From Candidatus Thioglobus sp. (lineage in GTDB: Bacteria > Pseudomonadota > Gammaproteobacteria > PS1 > Pseudothioglobaceae): a stretch of DNA of 64,000 bases. Where the stretch lies: the NCBI GenBank assembly GCA_028352435.1, contig JAOMMB010000001.1:62001-126000 (forward strand), given 5' to 3'. The position numbers and the translations under genes were made by a program. Below, piece after piece: positions 52,890-60,394 of the stretch. Within the stretch, counting starts at the first letter, position 1; the number at the start of each line of letters is the position of its first letter. The notes under the pieces were generated by a model. The model was not told the origin of the DNA, searched no databases, and saw only the letters and a program-made list of their open reading frames with translations.

Positions 52890-53780
52890 ATGCGCATTAA
52901 TCACTCTTTAACTGGCTCAATGGTAGCTCTAATAACCCCAATGCACGATAATGGATCGGTAGATTTTGCCGCGCTTGAATCTTTGGTGGATTTTCATGTG
53001 GTGTCAGGCACTCGTGCGATTATCTCCATGGGTACCACGGGCGAAAGTGCAACCCTTAATCAAGATGAGCATATTGAAGTCATGCGAGCAACTGTTGAGC
53101 TTGCTAATGCGCGGATTCCTGTTATTGCAGGAACGGGTGCTAATTCAACTTCTGAGGCAATTGAGCTGACACAAGCTGCAAAAGATATAGGTGCAGATGC
53201 CTGTTTATTGGTGACTCCGTATTACAACAAGCCAACACAAGAGGGCTTATACCAGCACTATAAGTTGATTGCTGAAACGGTGGATATTGATCAAATTTTG
53301 TATAATGTTCCGGGTAGAACAGCGGTGGATTTATCGGTAGAAACGGCGGTGCGTTTGTCAGCTGTTAAAAATATTATTGGTATTAAAGATGCTACAGGTG
53401 ATTTGAATGTCGCTCGTGCATTGATTGATCAGTGTCCAGAAGATTTCTTACTTTATAGTGGTGATGATGCCACGGCGATTGAGTTTATCTTAATGGGTGG
53501 TCATGGCGGTATTTCTGTGAGTGCAAATGTTGCACCAGAAGCCTTGGCTAATGCTTATCAGGCTGCATTTGAAGATAATAAAGAGGTAGCTGTATCCATT
53601 AATCAGCCGCTGAAAAATTTACATCAAAGTTTATTTATTGAGTCGAATCCAATACCGGTGAAATGGGCGATGCATAAAATGGGCAAATGCGAGCGCGGTA
53701 TTCGCTTGCCGCTAACAAAATTATCACAAGAGGCTCGAACAATATTAGAGCGAGATTTATTCAATTTGGGAGTTATTTAG
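52890..53780 (+). CDS. dapA: 4-hydroxy-tetrahydrodipicolinate synthase
   Basis: DapA condenses pyruvate and aspartate semialdehyde in lysine synthesis. The 296-residue protein from ATG 52890 has GTTGESATL, the catalytic Tyr in ILYNVPGRTAVDL, the Schiff-base Lys in IIGIKDATGD and the SGDDATAI motif. A longer frame from 52851 is rejected. bamC follows by one base, as in E. coli dapA-bamC. Confidence 0.96.
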   Translation: MRINHSLTGSMVALITPMHDNGSVDFAALESLVDFHVVSGTRAIISMGTTGESATLNQDEHIEVMRATVELANARIPVIAGTGANSTSEAIELTQAAKDIGADACLLVTPYYNKPTQEGLYQHYKLIAETVDIDQILYNVPGRTAVDLSVETAVRLSAVKNIIGIKDATGDLNVARALIDQCPEDFLLYSGDDATAIEFILMGGHGGISVSANVAPEALANAYQAAFEDNKEVAVSINQPLKNLHQSLFIESNPIPVKWAMHKMGKCERGIRLPLTKLSQEARTILERDLFNLGVI

Positions 53781-53781
53781 T

Positions 53782-54915
53782 ATGATTAAAACATCATTAA
53801 CAGCGCTACTTTCTTTATCTTTAGTGGGTTGTTTTTCTTTTGAAGAAAAAACCCAAGAACCAGCTCAAAGTTTGGGTGAAAGAGACATTAAATATTACTC
53901 TAATAAGACGGTTTCTTCATTGGAGATCCCACCTGATTTAACCAAGCCTAGTTTGCAAAATGCATTTAAGTTAGAGAACTATGTGTCTAATATTCAAGAA
54001 GACACGATTAGTTTTTCTAAAAAAGATGAGGCTATTAAAGAGGCATCAAGTATCTTGAGAACGCCATCTAATATTGAGGTGAAAAAATCTGGAGATCGTC
54101 GTTGGTTATCGGTTGATAAAACGCCAGAAGCAGTTTGGAATTTATCAAAGAGCTTCTTTAAGTCCAATGGTTTTGCTATTAAAAAAACCAATAAAAAAAT
54201 TGGTATGATGGAAACTGATTTCTTAGAAAATCATCCTGAAATTCCAGACCGTTCTCTAGGTATTATTCGTTCAATGTTAAAAAAAGCTATCGCAGCTCGC
54301 TATGCATTACCTATAGTTGATAAGTATCGCATTCGTATCGAACCAATGGCTGATGGTAAAAAATCAGAAGTTTATTTATCTTTAACTTCTATGGAAGAGG
54401 TGTTAACTAATGAGGGTAAAGATGAGGAGAACACCATTTGGCAATCTCGCCCTAAAGATAAGTCATTAGAAACAGAGATGCTATATCGATTAATGACCTT
54501 CTTAGGTGGTGATCATGCGGCATCTAGAGAAAAAATTATCCAAGCTAAAGAAGATAAAGTGTTGAATGTAGAGATAGGAAAAGGCATTGGTGGCTACGCT
54601 AAGTTGACTTTCTCGTTAGGTCAATATGACACTTGGGACAATATGGGCTGGGCACTAGATCAGCTAAATACTGAAATTGAAGACAAAGATGTTAAAGAAG
54701 GTAGCTTCTACATTAGTATTGCTAGAACTGAAGATCAGGGTATTTGGTCACGCATGTTTGGTGATGATGCGATTAAAAAATCATTTCAAATTATCGTTAA
54801 ACAGATTGATACTGGAAAAACAGAAGTGTACTTTAATGATCTTTCCGAAGAAAATGAACAAGCAACCATTGACTTTAGTTATGAATTCTTGGGAAGTGTT
54901 GCTAAGCAATTCTAA
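53782..54915 (+). CDS. bamC: Outer membrane assembly lipoprotein BamC
   Basis: BamC is a lipoprotein of the outer-membrane protein insertion complex. The 377-residue protein has a lipobox (LVGC, Cys17), an unstructured N-terminal segment with SLEIPPDLTKPS, which in E. coli BamC contacts BamD, and two helix-grip-like domains. Identity is supported by the position after dapA; overall sequence similarity is expected to be low. Confidence 0.87.
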   Translation: MIKTSLTALLSLSLVGCFSFEEKTQEPAQSLGERDIKYYSNKTVSSLEIPPDLTKPSLQNAFKLENYVSNIQEDTISFSKKDEAIKEASSILRTPSNIEVKKSGDRRWLSVDKTPEAVWNLSKSFFKSNGFAIKKTNKKIGMMETDFLENHPEIPDRSLGIIRSMLKKAIAARYALPIVDKYRIRIEPMADGKKSEVYLSLTSMEEVLTNEGKDEENTIWQSRPKDKSLETEMLYRLMTFLGGDHAASREKIIQAKEDKVLNVEIGKGIGGYAKLTFSLGQYDTWDNMGWALDQLNTEIEDKDVKEGSFYISIARTEDQGIWSRMFGDDAIKKSFQIIVKQIDTGKTEVYFNDLSEENEQATIDFSYEFLGSVAKQF

Positions 54916-54926
54916 TTAAGGCCAAG

Positions 54927-56825
54927 GTGACATTGTCACAACAGACGATTGATCAAATTATTCGCCAGGAAATCTTGGTGGATGATTTATCTGACCAAGA
55001 TTTAGCACAATTTTGCGAGTTGGCTAATGCCACTTATCGAGATGGCAATCCTATTGTTAGTGATCAGGACTATGATTTCGTTTACCTTCCTGTATTAAAG
55101 CAAAGACTTCCACAACATGCATTATTTCAATCGGTTGAACCAGAAGGAGAGGGGTTTTCTGAGGAGAAGGTTTTATTGCCTGAAGCCATGCTTTCTACCG
55201 ATAAAGCTTATTCTTGGATTGAAATTCACAAATGGATTGAGCGCTTAGAAAAATCAGCCATTGAAATCAATCTAGATATTCAATCTATTCAACTTAAAGC
55301 AACACCTAAGCTAGATGGTTTTGCAGGCTTTGATGATGGTGAGCGTTTATATACGCGTGGAGATGGAAAAAAAGGCAGTGATATTTCCAGAGTATTTTCC
55401 CGCGGTCTCCAAGTTTATAATGATTCAGGTCGTGGCCAGGGAGCTGGTGAAATTGTTATTAAGCAAAGCTATTTTCAAACACATTTATCTGATAGTTTTG
55501 AATATCCTCGTAATTTTCAAGCCAGTCTTATAAAAGAAAAAGCCTTAGACAAAAAAGCCCAGCAAGCCATTAACGAAAAAGCTGCTTTATTTGTACCATT
55601 TGCACAATTACCAACCTGGCAGGGCGGGGTTAAAGAGCTTGTTGATGGCTTTGATCTGATTGTGGCTGATGTATTGTCCATGGTTGATTTTGATGTGGAT
55701 GGCGTGGTATTTGAAGCTACTAATGAAGCGTTAAAAGTTCAGATGGGTGCAAATAGAAAGTTTCATCGTTGGCAGGTTGCTTTTAAGCAAAATAAAGACA
55801 CAGCTCAAGTTAGGGTTTTGTCAGTTACCCCGCAAGTTGGACGCACAGGAAAGATCACACCAGTTGCAGAATTAGAGCCAACACAGCTAAGTGGTGCAAC
55901 TATTGTGCGTGCGACTGGGCATCATTATGGCTTAGTCAAGGAACAAGGTTTGGGCGCTGGCAGTGTGATTGAGCTTATGCGTTCTGGATTAGTGATTCCT
56001 AAGATTAACAAGGTTTTAAAATCCGTAGATGTTGATATCCCTGCACTTTGTCCAAGTTGCCAAACACCACTAGAGTGGGAGTCTGATTTCTTAATGTGTA
56101 TTAATCATAATCTTTGCCCTGCACAAGTAATTGGTAAGATGGAGTATTTTTTTAAAATACTGGCTAATAATGATGGCTTTGGCATCGCCACCATTGAAAA
56201 ACTCTATGAGTATGGTATTCGCAAAATTTCACAAATTTATCTATTAGATCATAGCGCATTAATGGCGATGGGTTTTGGCGAAAAAACAAGTGAAAACCTA
56301 ATTAATCAACTAAAAAGATCACACACAGAACAGGTGGAAGATTGGCGTTTTTTAGCAGCATTTGGAATGGCAAGAATGGGGATGGGTAATTGTGAAAACC
56401 TATTGAAAGCTTATCCTTTGAAAGAAATATTTAGCTTAAACTTATCTAGCATATCCGATATAGATGGATTTGCTGAGTTAACGGCAAAAATGATTGTTAG
56501 CGGTTTAGTCGCTATTAAGCCAGAATTTGATTTATTAAAATCTTATCAATTTAATTTAGAAATAACAGCCTTGCAACAAGACTCCTCAGATTTTTCTCAT
56601 GAGTTATCTGGCAAGAGTATTGTCTTTACTGGCAAGATGAATTCTTCGAGAGAAGGCATGAAAAAACAAGCCAAAGCATTCGGTATTAAGGTTGCTAGTG
56701 GCGTGAGCCGAAAGACCGATTATTTGGTGGTTGGTGAAAATGTAGGCGCTAAAAAAATTCAAAGCGCACAAGAGTTTGATGTTGAAGTTTTGAGCGAATT
56801 AGATTATTTGAAGCTTATTAATTAA
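54927..56825 (+). CDS. Divergent NAD-dependent DNA ligase
   Basis: This 632-residue protein has the LigA layout: a short Ia domain (YRDGNPIVSDQDYDF), an adenylation domain with motif KLDG (K128), TRGDGKKGSDIS, a motif III-like YPRNFQAS and motif V RWQVAFK, an OB fold (TPQVGRTGKITPVAELEP), a four-Cys zinc finger (CPSC to CINHNLC), helix-hairpin-helix repeats and a C-terminal BRCT domain. Several blocks depart from ordinary LigA and it is about 40 residues shorter. It may be the housekeeping ligase or a second one. The start is GTG 54927 or TTG 54933. Confidence 0.82.
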   Translation: MTLSQQTIDQIIRQEILVDDLSDQDLAQFCELANATYRDGNPIVSDQDYDFVYLPVLKQRLPQHALFQSVEPEGEGFSEEKVLLPEAMLSTDKAYSWIEIHKWIERLEKSAIEINLDIQSIQLKATPKLDGFAGFDDGERLYTRGDGKKGSDISRVFSRGLQVYNDSGRGQGAGEIVIKQSYFQTHLSDSFEYPRNFQASLIKEKALDKKAQQAINEKAALFVPFAQLPTWQGGVKELVDGFDLIVADVLSMVDFDVDGVVFEATNEALKVQMGANRKFHRWQVAFKQNKDTAQVRVLSVTPQVGRTGKITPVAELEPTQLSGATIVRATGHHYGLVKEQGLGAGSVIELMRSGLVIPKINKVLKSVDVDIPALCPSCQTPLEWESDFLMCINHNLCPAQVIGKMEYFFKILANNDGFGIATIEKLYEYGIRKISQIYLLDHSALMAMGFGEKTSENLINQLKRSHTEQVEDWRFLAAFGMARMGMGNCENLLKAYPLKEIFSLNLSSISDIDGFAELTAKMIVSGLVAIKPEFDLLKSYQFNLEITALQQDSSDFSHELSGKSIVFTGKMNSSREGMKKQAKAFGIKVASGVSRKTDYLVVGENVGAKKIQSAQEFDVEVLSELDYLKLIN

Positions 56826-56840
56826 TAGAATATTAAAATT

Positions 56841-57773
56841 ATGAATATTTCGGATCTTATTGTTGAACAAAAAAGCTTTCTAAAAGATCAACTTGGTGAA
56901 GGTTTAATGCAATTGTCAAAAGCTTGTGATAATTATCTTGCTGAGCAAAATGCTGAGCAATTAAACAAGTTATTGTTGTCTTATATGCAAAGCCATGGCT
57001 ACGCCAATTTGGCTTATGTTTTGGATGAAAATGGCGTGCAGATGAGTGCCAATGTTACCAAGTTAGAAATATCAGATGACTTTCAAGGGCAGAATTTATC
57101 AGATCGACCTTTTTTTAACGTCATTGATGATACACACCCTATTTATATTTCCGATGCTTATATTTCCAGTGCGACATTAAAGCCCTGCATTAGTGTCGTG
57201 CATACTGTTTGTCGAGATGATAAGATTATGGGTATGTTGGTGTTTGACCTTGATTTAGAGAAACTACCACTACCTAAGCAAGATTTTAATCATGAAGATT
57301 GGCGACAAATTAAAGGCGATCCCGAAATACGTTCAAATCTATTTAATCAGCAGCGTATTGAATCAGCCATGGACAAATCCTTGGACACGGTGCATGAGAT
57401 TGCGATAGAGTTATTGGCTGAGTTAGGTGTGTTTCATTTAAAGCTTCATTATCCTGCATCTAGGGCTACGGTTTGGTCTCTGGATGATCCTTATAATTAT
57501 CGTGTTCATGTTTTAGATGAAATTATTAACCCTAATATTCTTCTTTTGTACCCTAAAAAAGATTACCCTGGAAATGCTAAAGTCAGTCAGGATCAAATTA
57601 AAACTGTATTTGAAAAGTTTAAATATCTGCGTTTTATGGATGAAAATCTGTATTTAAAAACAGCCAGTTTAAATATCATGAATGGCTCTATAGGGTTAAA
57701 CTTCTCTTGTGATGGTAGTCATTATTTATCGATAGATGATTTCTTGAATAATTTTGAGGATAAGTTTGGTTAG
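56841..57773 (+). CDS. Soluble PDC/Cache-like sensor-domain protein
   Basis: I do not recognise this 310-residue protein as a named family. Residues about 50-145 look like a PDC/Cache sensor fold: AYVLDENGVQMSANV, then DRPFFNVID and the strand-rich ISDAYISSATLKPCISVVHTV and IMGMLVFDLDLEKL. There is no signal peptide or membrane helix, so it is likely cytoplasmic, unlike most Cache sensors. No kinase, cyclase or DNA-binding motif is seen in the C-terminal half. It starts 15 bp after the ligase and lies directly upstream of the ANTAR-type leader of glnK-amtB copy 2. Confidence 0.65.
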   Translation: MNISDLIVEQKSFLKDQLGEGLMQLSKACDNYLAEQNAEQLNKLLLSYMQSHGYANLAYVLDENGVQMSANVTKLEISDDFQGQNLSDRPFFNVIDDTHPIYISDAYISSATLKPCISVVHTVCRDDKIMGMLVFDLDLEKLPLPKQDFNHEDWRQIKGDPEIRSNLFNQQRIESAMDKSLDTVHEIAIELLAELGVFHLKLHYPASRATVWSLDDPYNYRVHVLDEIINPNILLLYPKKDYPGNAKVSQDQIKTVFEKFKYLRFMDENLYLKTASLNIMNGSIGLNFSCDGSHYLSIDDFLNNFEDKFG

Positions 57774-57791
57774 TATTTTTTTAATATAAAT

Positions 57792-57822
57792 TTTACAATT
57801 AAGTATATTTTTTTGATATAAT
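57792..57822 (+). promoter_or_regulatory. Putative sigma-70 promoter of the second glnK-amtB operon
   Basis: TTTACA (57792-57797) and TATAAT (57817-57822), spaced 19 bp, predict a start near 57829. This is just before the first hexaloop stem and about 210 nt before the glnK ATG. Confidence 0.65.
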
Positions 57823-57832
57823 ATTCATAGTT

Positions 57833-57873
57833 GCTACCCAAAGACGGGAAGTTGACATCAAACATAGACGTTT
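57833..57873 (+). promoter_or_regulatory. ANTAR-type antiterminator RNA motif, unit 1
   Basis: Stem P1 is CCC/GGG around loop AAAGAC (57840-57845), extended past an A-A mismatch by CT/AG (57834-57835 with 57850-57851). Stem P2 is AAAC/GTTT (57860-57863, 57870-57873) around loop ATAGAC (57864-57869). Both loops have A at position 1 and G at position 4, as known ANTAR targets do, and they start 24 nt apart. P2 overlaps the 5' arm of the following terminator, so the two structures exclude each other. Confidence 0.82.
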
Positions 57874-57917
57874 ATTTAGGTTCTTTTTAATTAAAGGATT
57901 TAAATAAACGTTTTTTT
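57866..57917 (+). terminator. Intrinsic terminator 1 in the glnK-amtB copy 2 leader
   Basis: ACGTTTATTTA (57868-57878) pairs perfectly with TAAATAAACGT (57901-57911) around a 22-nt loop, followed by a run of seven T. It is AT-rich but long. The 5' arm begins at loop position 5 of ANTAR stem P2. Confidence 0.78.
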
Positions 57918-57924
57918 ATGCGCG

Positions 57925-57962
57925 CTTCATGGAGGAGTGATGCATCAATAGCATTGAAGCTA
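57925..57962 (+). promoter_or_regulatory. ANTAR-type antiterminator RNA motif, unit 2
   Basis: A weak stem TTC/GAG encloses loop ATGGAG (57929-57934). A perfect stem TAGC/GCTA (57949-57952, 57959-57962) encloses loop ATTGAA (57953-57958). Both loops have A1 and G4, and the loop starts are again 24 nt apart. The second stem overlaps the 5' arm of terminator 2 in the same register as in unit 1. The first stem is the least certain element. Confidence 0.72.
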
Positions 57963-58012
57963 GTTATTTTTTATTTGTAAGTATTACAAATTGAAATAAC
58001 TAGCTTTTTTTT
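57956..58012 (+). terminator. Intrinsic terminator 2 in the glnK-amtB copy 2 leader
   Basis: AGCTAGTTATTT (57958-57969) pairs with AAATAACTAGCT (57994-58005), with an inner 8-bp stem (57973-57980 with 57984-57991) and a run of eight T. It ends 26 nt before the glnK start codon, so readthrough is needed for expression from the upstream promoter. Confidence 0.93.
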
Positions 58013-58038
58013 GGTTGAAAGAAAATAGGATAAAGACA

Positions 58039-58383
58039 ATGAAAATAGTTACAGCAATTATTAAGCCATTTAAGCTTGATGAAGTGCGAGAGGCTCTATC
58101 ACAGGTAGGTGTTTCTGGCGTTACGGCAACTGAGGTAAAGGGTTTTGGTCGTCAAAAAGGCCATACAGAGCTTTATAGGGGTGCGGAATACACAGTAGAT
58201 TTTTTACCAAAAGTAAAATTAGAAATTGCAATTTCTGCAGACCAAGTGGATGGTGTGATTGAAGCAATTAGCTTGGCTGCTAAATCTGAGGATGGCAAGA
58301 TAGGTGATGGAAAAATATTTATTACTACGTTAGAGCAAGTGGTTCGTATTCGTACGGGCGAAACTGGTTCAGAAGCGTTATAA
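58039..58383 (+). CDS. glnK: PII nitrogen regulatory protein, copy 2
   Basis: This 114-residue PII protein is very similar to copy 1, with an identical T-loop core GFGRQKGHTELYRGAEY and the VRIRTGE end. Two extra residues lie in the KSEDGKIGDGKIF region. ATG 58039 has AGGA 8 nt upstream; a longer frame from 58015 would run back to the terminator T-run and is rejected. amtB copy 2 follows by 10 bp. Confidence 0.93.
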   Translation: MKIVTAIIKPFKLDEVREALSQVGVSGVTATEVKGFGRQKGHTELYRGAEYTVDFLPKVKLEIAISADQVDGVIEAISLAAKSEDGKIGDGKIFITTLEQVVRIRTGETGSEAL

Positions 58384-58393
58384 AGGAGACAAC

Positions 58394-59611
58394 ATGGAAA
58401 ATTCAATTTTAGAAATCCAATTTGCAATCGACACTTTTTATTTTTTAATGATGGGTGCGTTGGTTATGTGGATGGCAGCAGGCTTCTCAATGTTAGAAGC
58501 GGGTATGGTTCGTAGTAAAAATACGGCAGAAATTCTGACAAAGAATATTGGCTTGTATGCGATTGCTTGTACAACTTATATGATTTACGGTTATGACGTT
58601 ATGTATGGCGGCGGTGTTATGCTAGAAGGAATTGAAGTGGTTGCTAAAGATGCTACTTATGCAGCACCTTCTGACTTCTTCTTCCAAGTGGTCTTCGTTG
58701 CAACAGCAATGAGTATTGTTTCGGGTGCGGTAGCTGAGCGTATGAAGTTGTTTGCATTCTTTGCTTTTGCGGTTATTTTCACGGGTGTTATTTATCCAAT
58801 GGAAGGCGCATGGACATGGAACGGTGCGTCAGTATTTGGCTTATACACTTTAGGTGACTTAGGGTTTTCTGACTTTGCTGGCTCAGGTATTGTGCATATG
58901 GCTGGCGCAGCAGCAGCGCTTGCAGGTGTTCTTGTATTGGGCGCTCGTAAGGGTAAATACAATAAAGACGGCTCCTCAAATGCGATCCCAGGTGCAAATA
59001 TGCCATTAGCAACTTTAGGTACGTTTATCCTATGGTTGGGTTGGTTTGGCTTTAATGGTGGTTCAGTATTAGCAATGGCAAGTAAAGAAAGTGCTAACGC
59101 AGTAGCAATGGTATTTTTAAATACTAATGCTGCGGCTGCTGGTGGTGTTATTGCAGCATTAATTCTGGTTAAATTAGTATGGGGTAAGGCGGATCTTACT
59201 ATGGCTCTAAATGGTGCACTAGCAGGTCTTGTAGCAATTACAGCTGGACCTGATACGCCAACTGCTTTAGAGGCAACTCTTATTGGTGCTGTTGGTGGTA
59301 TTATCGTTGTCTATTCTATTACAACGCTTGATAGAGTATTTAAGATTGATGATCCAGTAGGTGCTATTTCAGTTCATGGTGTTGTTGGCTTGTGGGGCTT
59401 ATTGGCTGTACCATTAACAAACTCAGGTGTTTCATTCACAGGCCAGTTGGCAGGCGCAGGAACGATCTTTGTATGGGTATTCGGAACATCATTGGTTTTA
59501 TGGTTAATCCTAAAAGCAATCATGGGTATTAGAATCTCAGAAGAAGAAGAATATTCTGGAGCAGATCTTTCTGAATGTGGTTTGGAGGCGTATCCAGAGT
59601 TTACAAAATAA
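58394..59611 (+). CDS. amtB: Ammonium transporter, copy 2
   Basis: This 405-residue Amt protein lacks the signal peptide of copy 1 and differs in subfamily: it has AAGFSMLEAGMVRSKNTAEI where copy 1 has the classic AmtB segment. Pore His residues are kept in GSGIVHMAGAAAAL and ISVHGVVGLWG, and FGFNGGSVLAMA is conserved. The tail GIRISEEEEYSGADLSECGL fits GlnK binding. Its leader is predicted to be controlled by antitermination. Confidence 0.93.
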   Translation: MENSILEIQFAIDTFYFLMMGALVMWMAAGFSMLEAGMVRSKNTAEILTKNIGLYAIACTTYMIYGYDVMYGGGVMLEGIEVVAKDATYAAPSDFFFQVVFVATAMSIVSGAVAERMKLFAFFAFAVIFTGVIYPMEGAWTWNGASVFGLYTLGDLGFSDFAGSGIVHMAGAAAALAGVLVLGARKGKYNKDGSSNAIPGANMPLATLGTFILWLGWFGFNGGSVLAMASKESANAVAMVFLNTNAAAAGGVIAALILVKLVWGKADLTMALNGALAGLVAITAGPDTPTALEATLIGAVGGIIVVYSITTLDRVFKIDDPVGAISVHGVVGLWGLLAVPLTNSGVSFTGQLAGAGTIFVWVFGTSLVLWLILKAIMGIRISEEEEYSGADLSECGLEAYPEFTK

Positions 59612-59639
59612 CCTCCCGTAAAAATTTAATCAATTTTTC

Positions 59640-59663
59640 ACCTCGCTTATAGCGAGGTTTTTT
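59640..59663 (+). terminator. Intrinsic terminator after amtB copy 2
   Basis: CCTCGCT-TAT-AGCGAGG followed by six T. It separates the amtB operon from the ANTAR regulator gene. Confidence 0.93.
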
Positions 59664-59804
59664 GGTATAAATCCCTTAGAAATTTCATGTTTAATTATGT
59701 AGAATGTAAATAAATGGAAAGCTAGTTGGTATTATTAGTATTGGCGATGTACATAGAGCCATTTTTAAATCTTGTATGACTCCGTAAGTTAGGACCCTAT
59801 TTTT

Positions 59805-60389
59805 ATGAATACAGCACTAAAAATCATCTTAGTTGATGAAAACTCAGGACGCTCTGCAATGTTACGCAGGGCTCTTCAAGACAAAGGACATGAGGTGATC
59901 TGTCGAATGAGTGGTAGTGCTCAGCTTCAAGACAGTAACGAGATGACACATGCTGATGTGGTGATTGTTAATGCCGATATTCCAGATGAAGAAGTATTTG
60001 CTAATTTATCTGATGTTAATAGAACCAAGCCTAAGCCTATTGTTATGTTTACTGAAGAGTCTAGTTCTGAAATGGCAAGCTCTGCTATTAAATCAGGTGT
60101 TAATGCATATATTGTAGATGGACTTGAAGAGAAGCGTGTTCAGCCTATTATTGATGTTGCTATGGCAAGATTTAGAGAGTTTCAAGCGCTAAAGGATGAG
60201 CTAGATGCCACTCGCAACCAATTATCTGAGCGCAAAGCAGTTGAAAGAGCCAAAGGTTTATTAATGCAGCACAAAAAAATTAATGAAGATGAGGCTTACC
60301 AATCGCTGAGAAAAATGGCCATGGATAAAAATAAGCGTATTGTTGATGTAGCAGAGAGTGTAATTAATGCTTTTGAGCTTTTAGAATAA
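59805..60389 (+). CDS. NasT-like ANTAR antiterminator with degenerate receiver domain
   Basis: This 194-residue protein has a receiver-like domain (residues 5-120), a coiled-coil linker (about 120-140) and a C-terminal ANTAR RNA-binding domain (about 135-193) with ERKAVERAKGLLMQ and the AMDKNKRIVDVAESVI segment. The layout is that of AmiR, NasT and EutV. The expected phospho-acceptor position is Asn56 (VIVNADIPDEE), so control by phosphorylation is unlikely, though Asp58 is nearby. ANTAR proteins bind paired hexaloop stems and prevent termination. Such stems precede glnK-amtB copy 2, about 1.8 kb upstream. No nasS gene is adjacent. Confidence 0.92.
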   Translation: MNTALKIILVDENSGRSAMLRRALQDKGHEVICRMSGSAQLQDSNEMTHADVVIVNADIPDEEVFANLSDVNRTKPKPIVMFTEESSSEMASSAIKSGVNAYIVDGLEEKRVQPIIDVAMARFREFQALKDELDATRNQLSERKAVERAKGLLMQHKKINEDEAYQSLRKMAMDKNKRIVDVAESVINAFELLE

Positions 60390-60394
60390 GCTTA

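Noticed and set aside
57918-57980. Short frame of 20 codons starting ATGCGCGC, and a 3-codon frame after GGAGGAG at 57931-57937, as possible leader peptides
   Set aside because: The first has no ribosome site. The second is only Met-His-Gln. The bases are better explained by the hexaloop stems and terminator 2, although a leader-peptide role cannot be excluded.
59664-59804. Possible autoregulatory ANTAR leader before the ANTAR gene
   Set aside because: No hexaloop pair and no terminator were found in this stretch.
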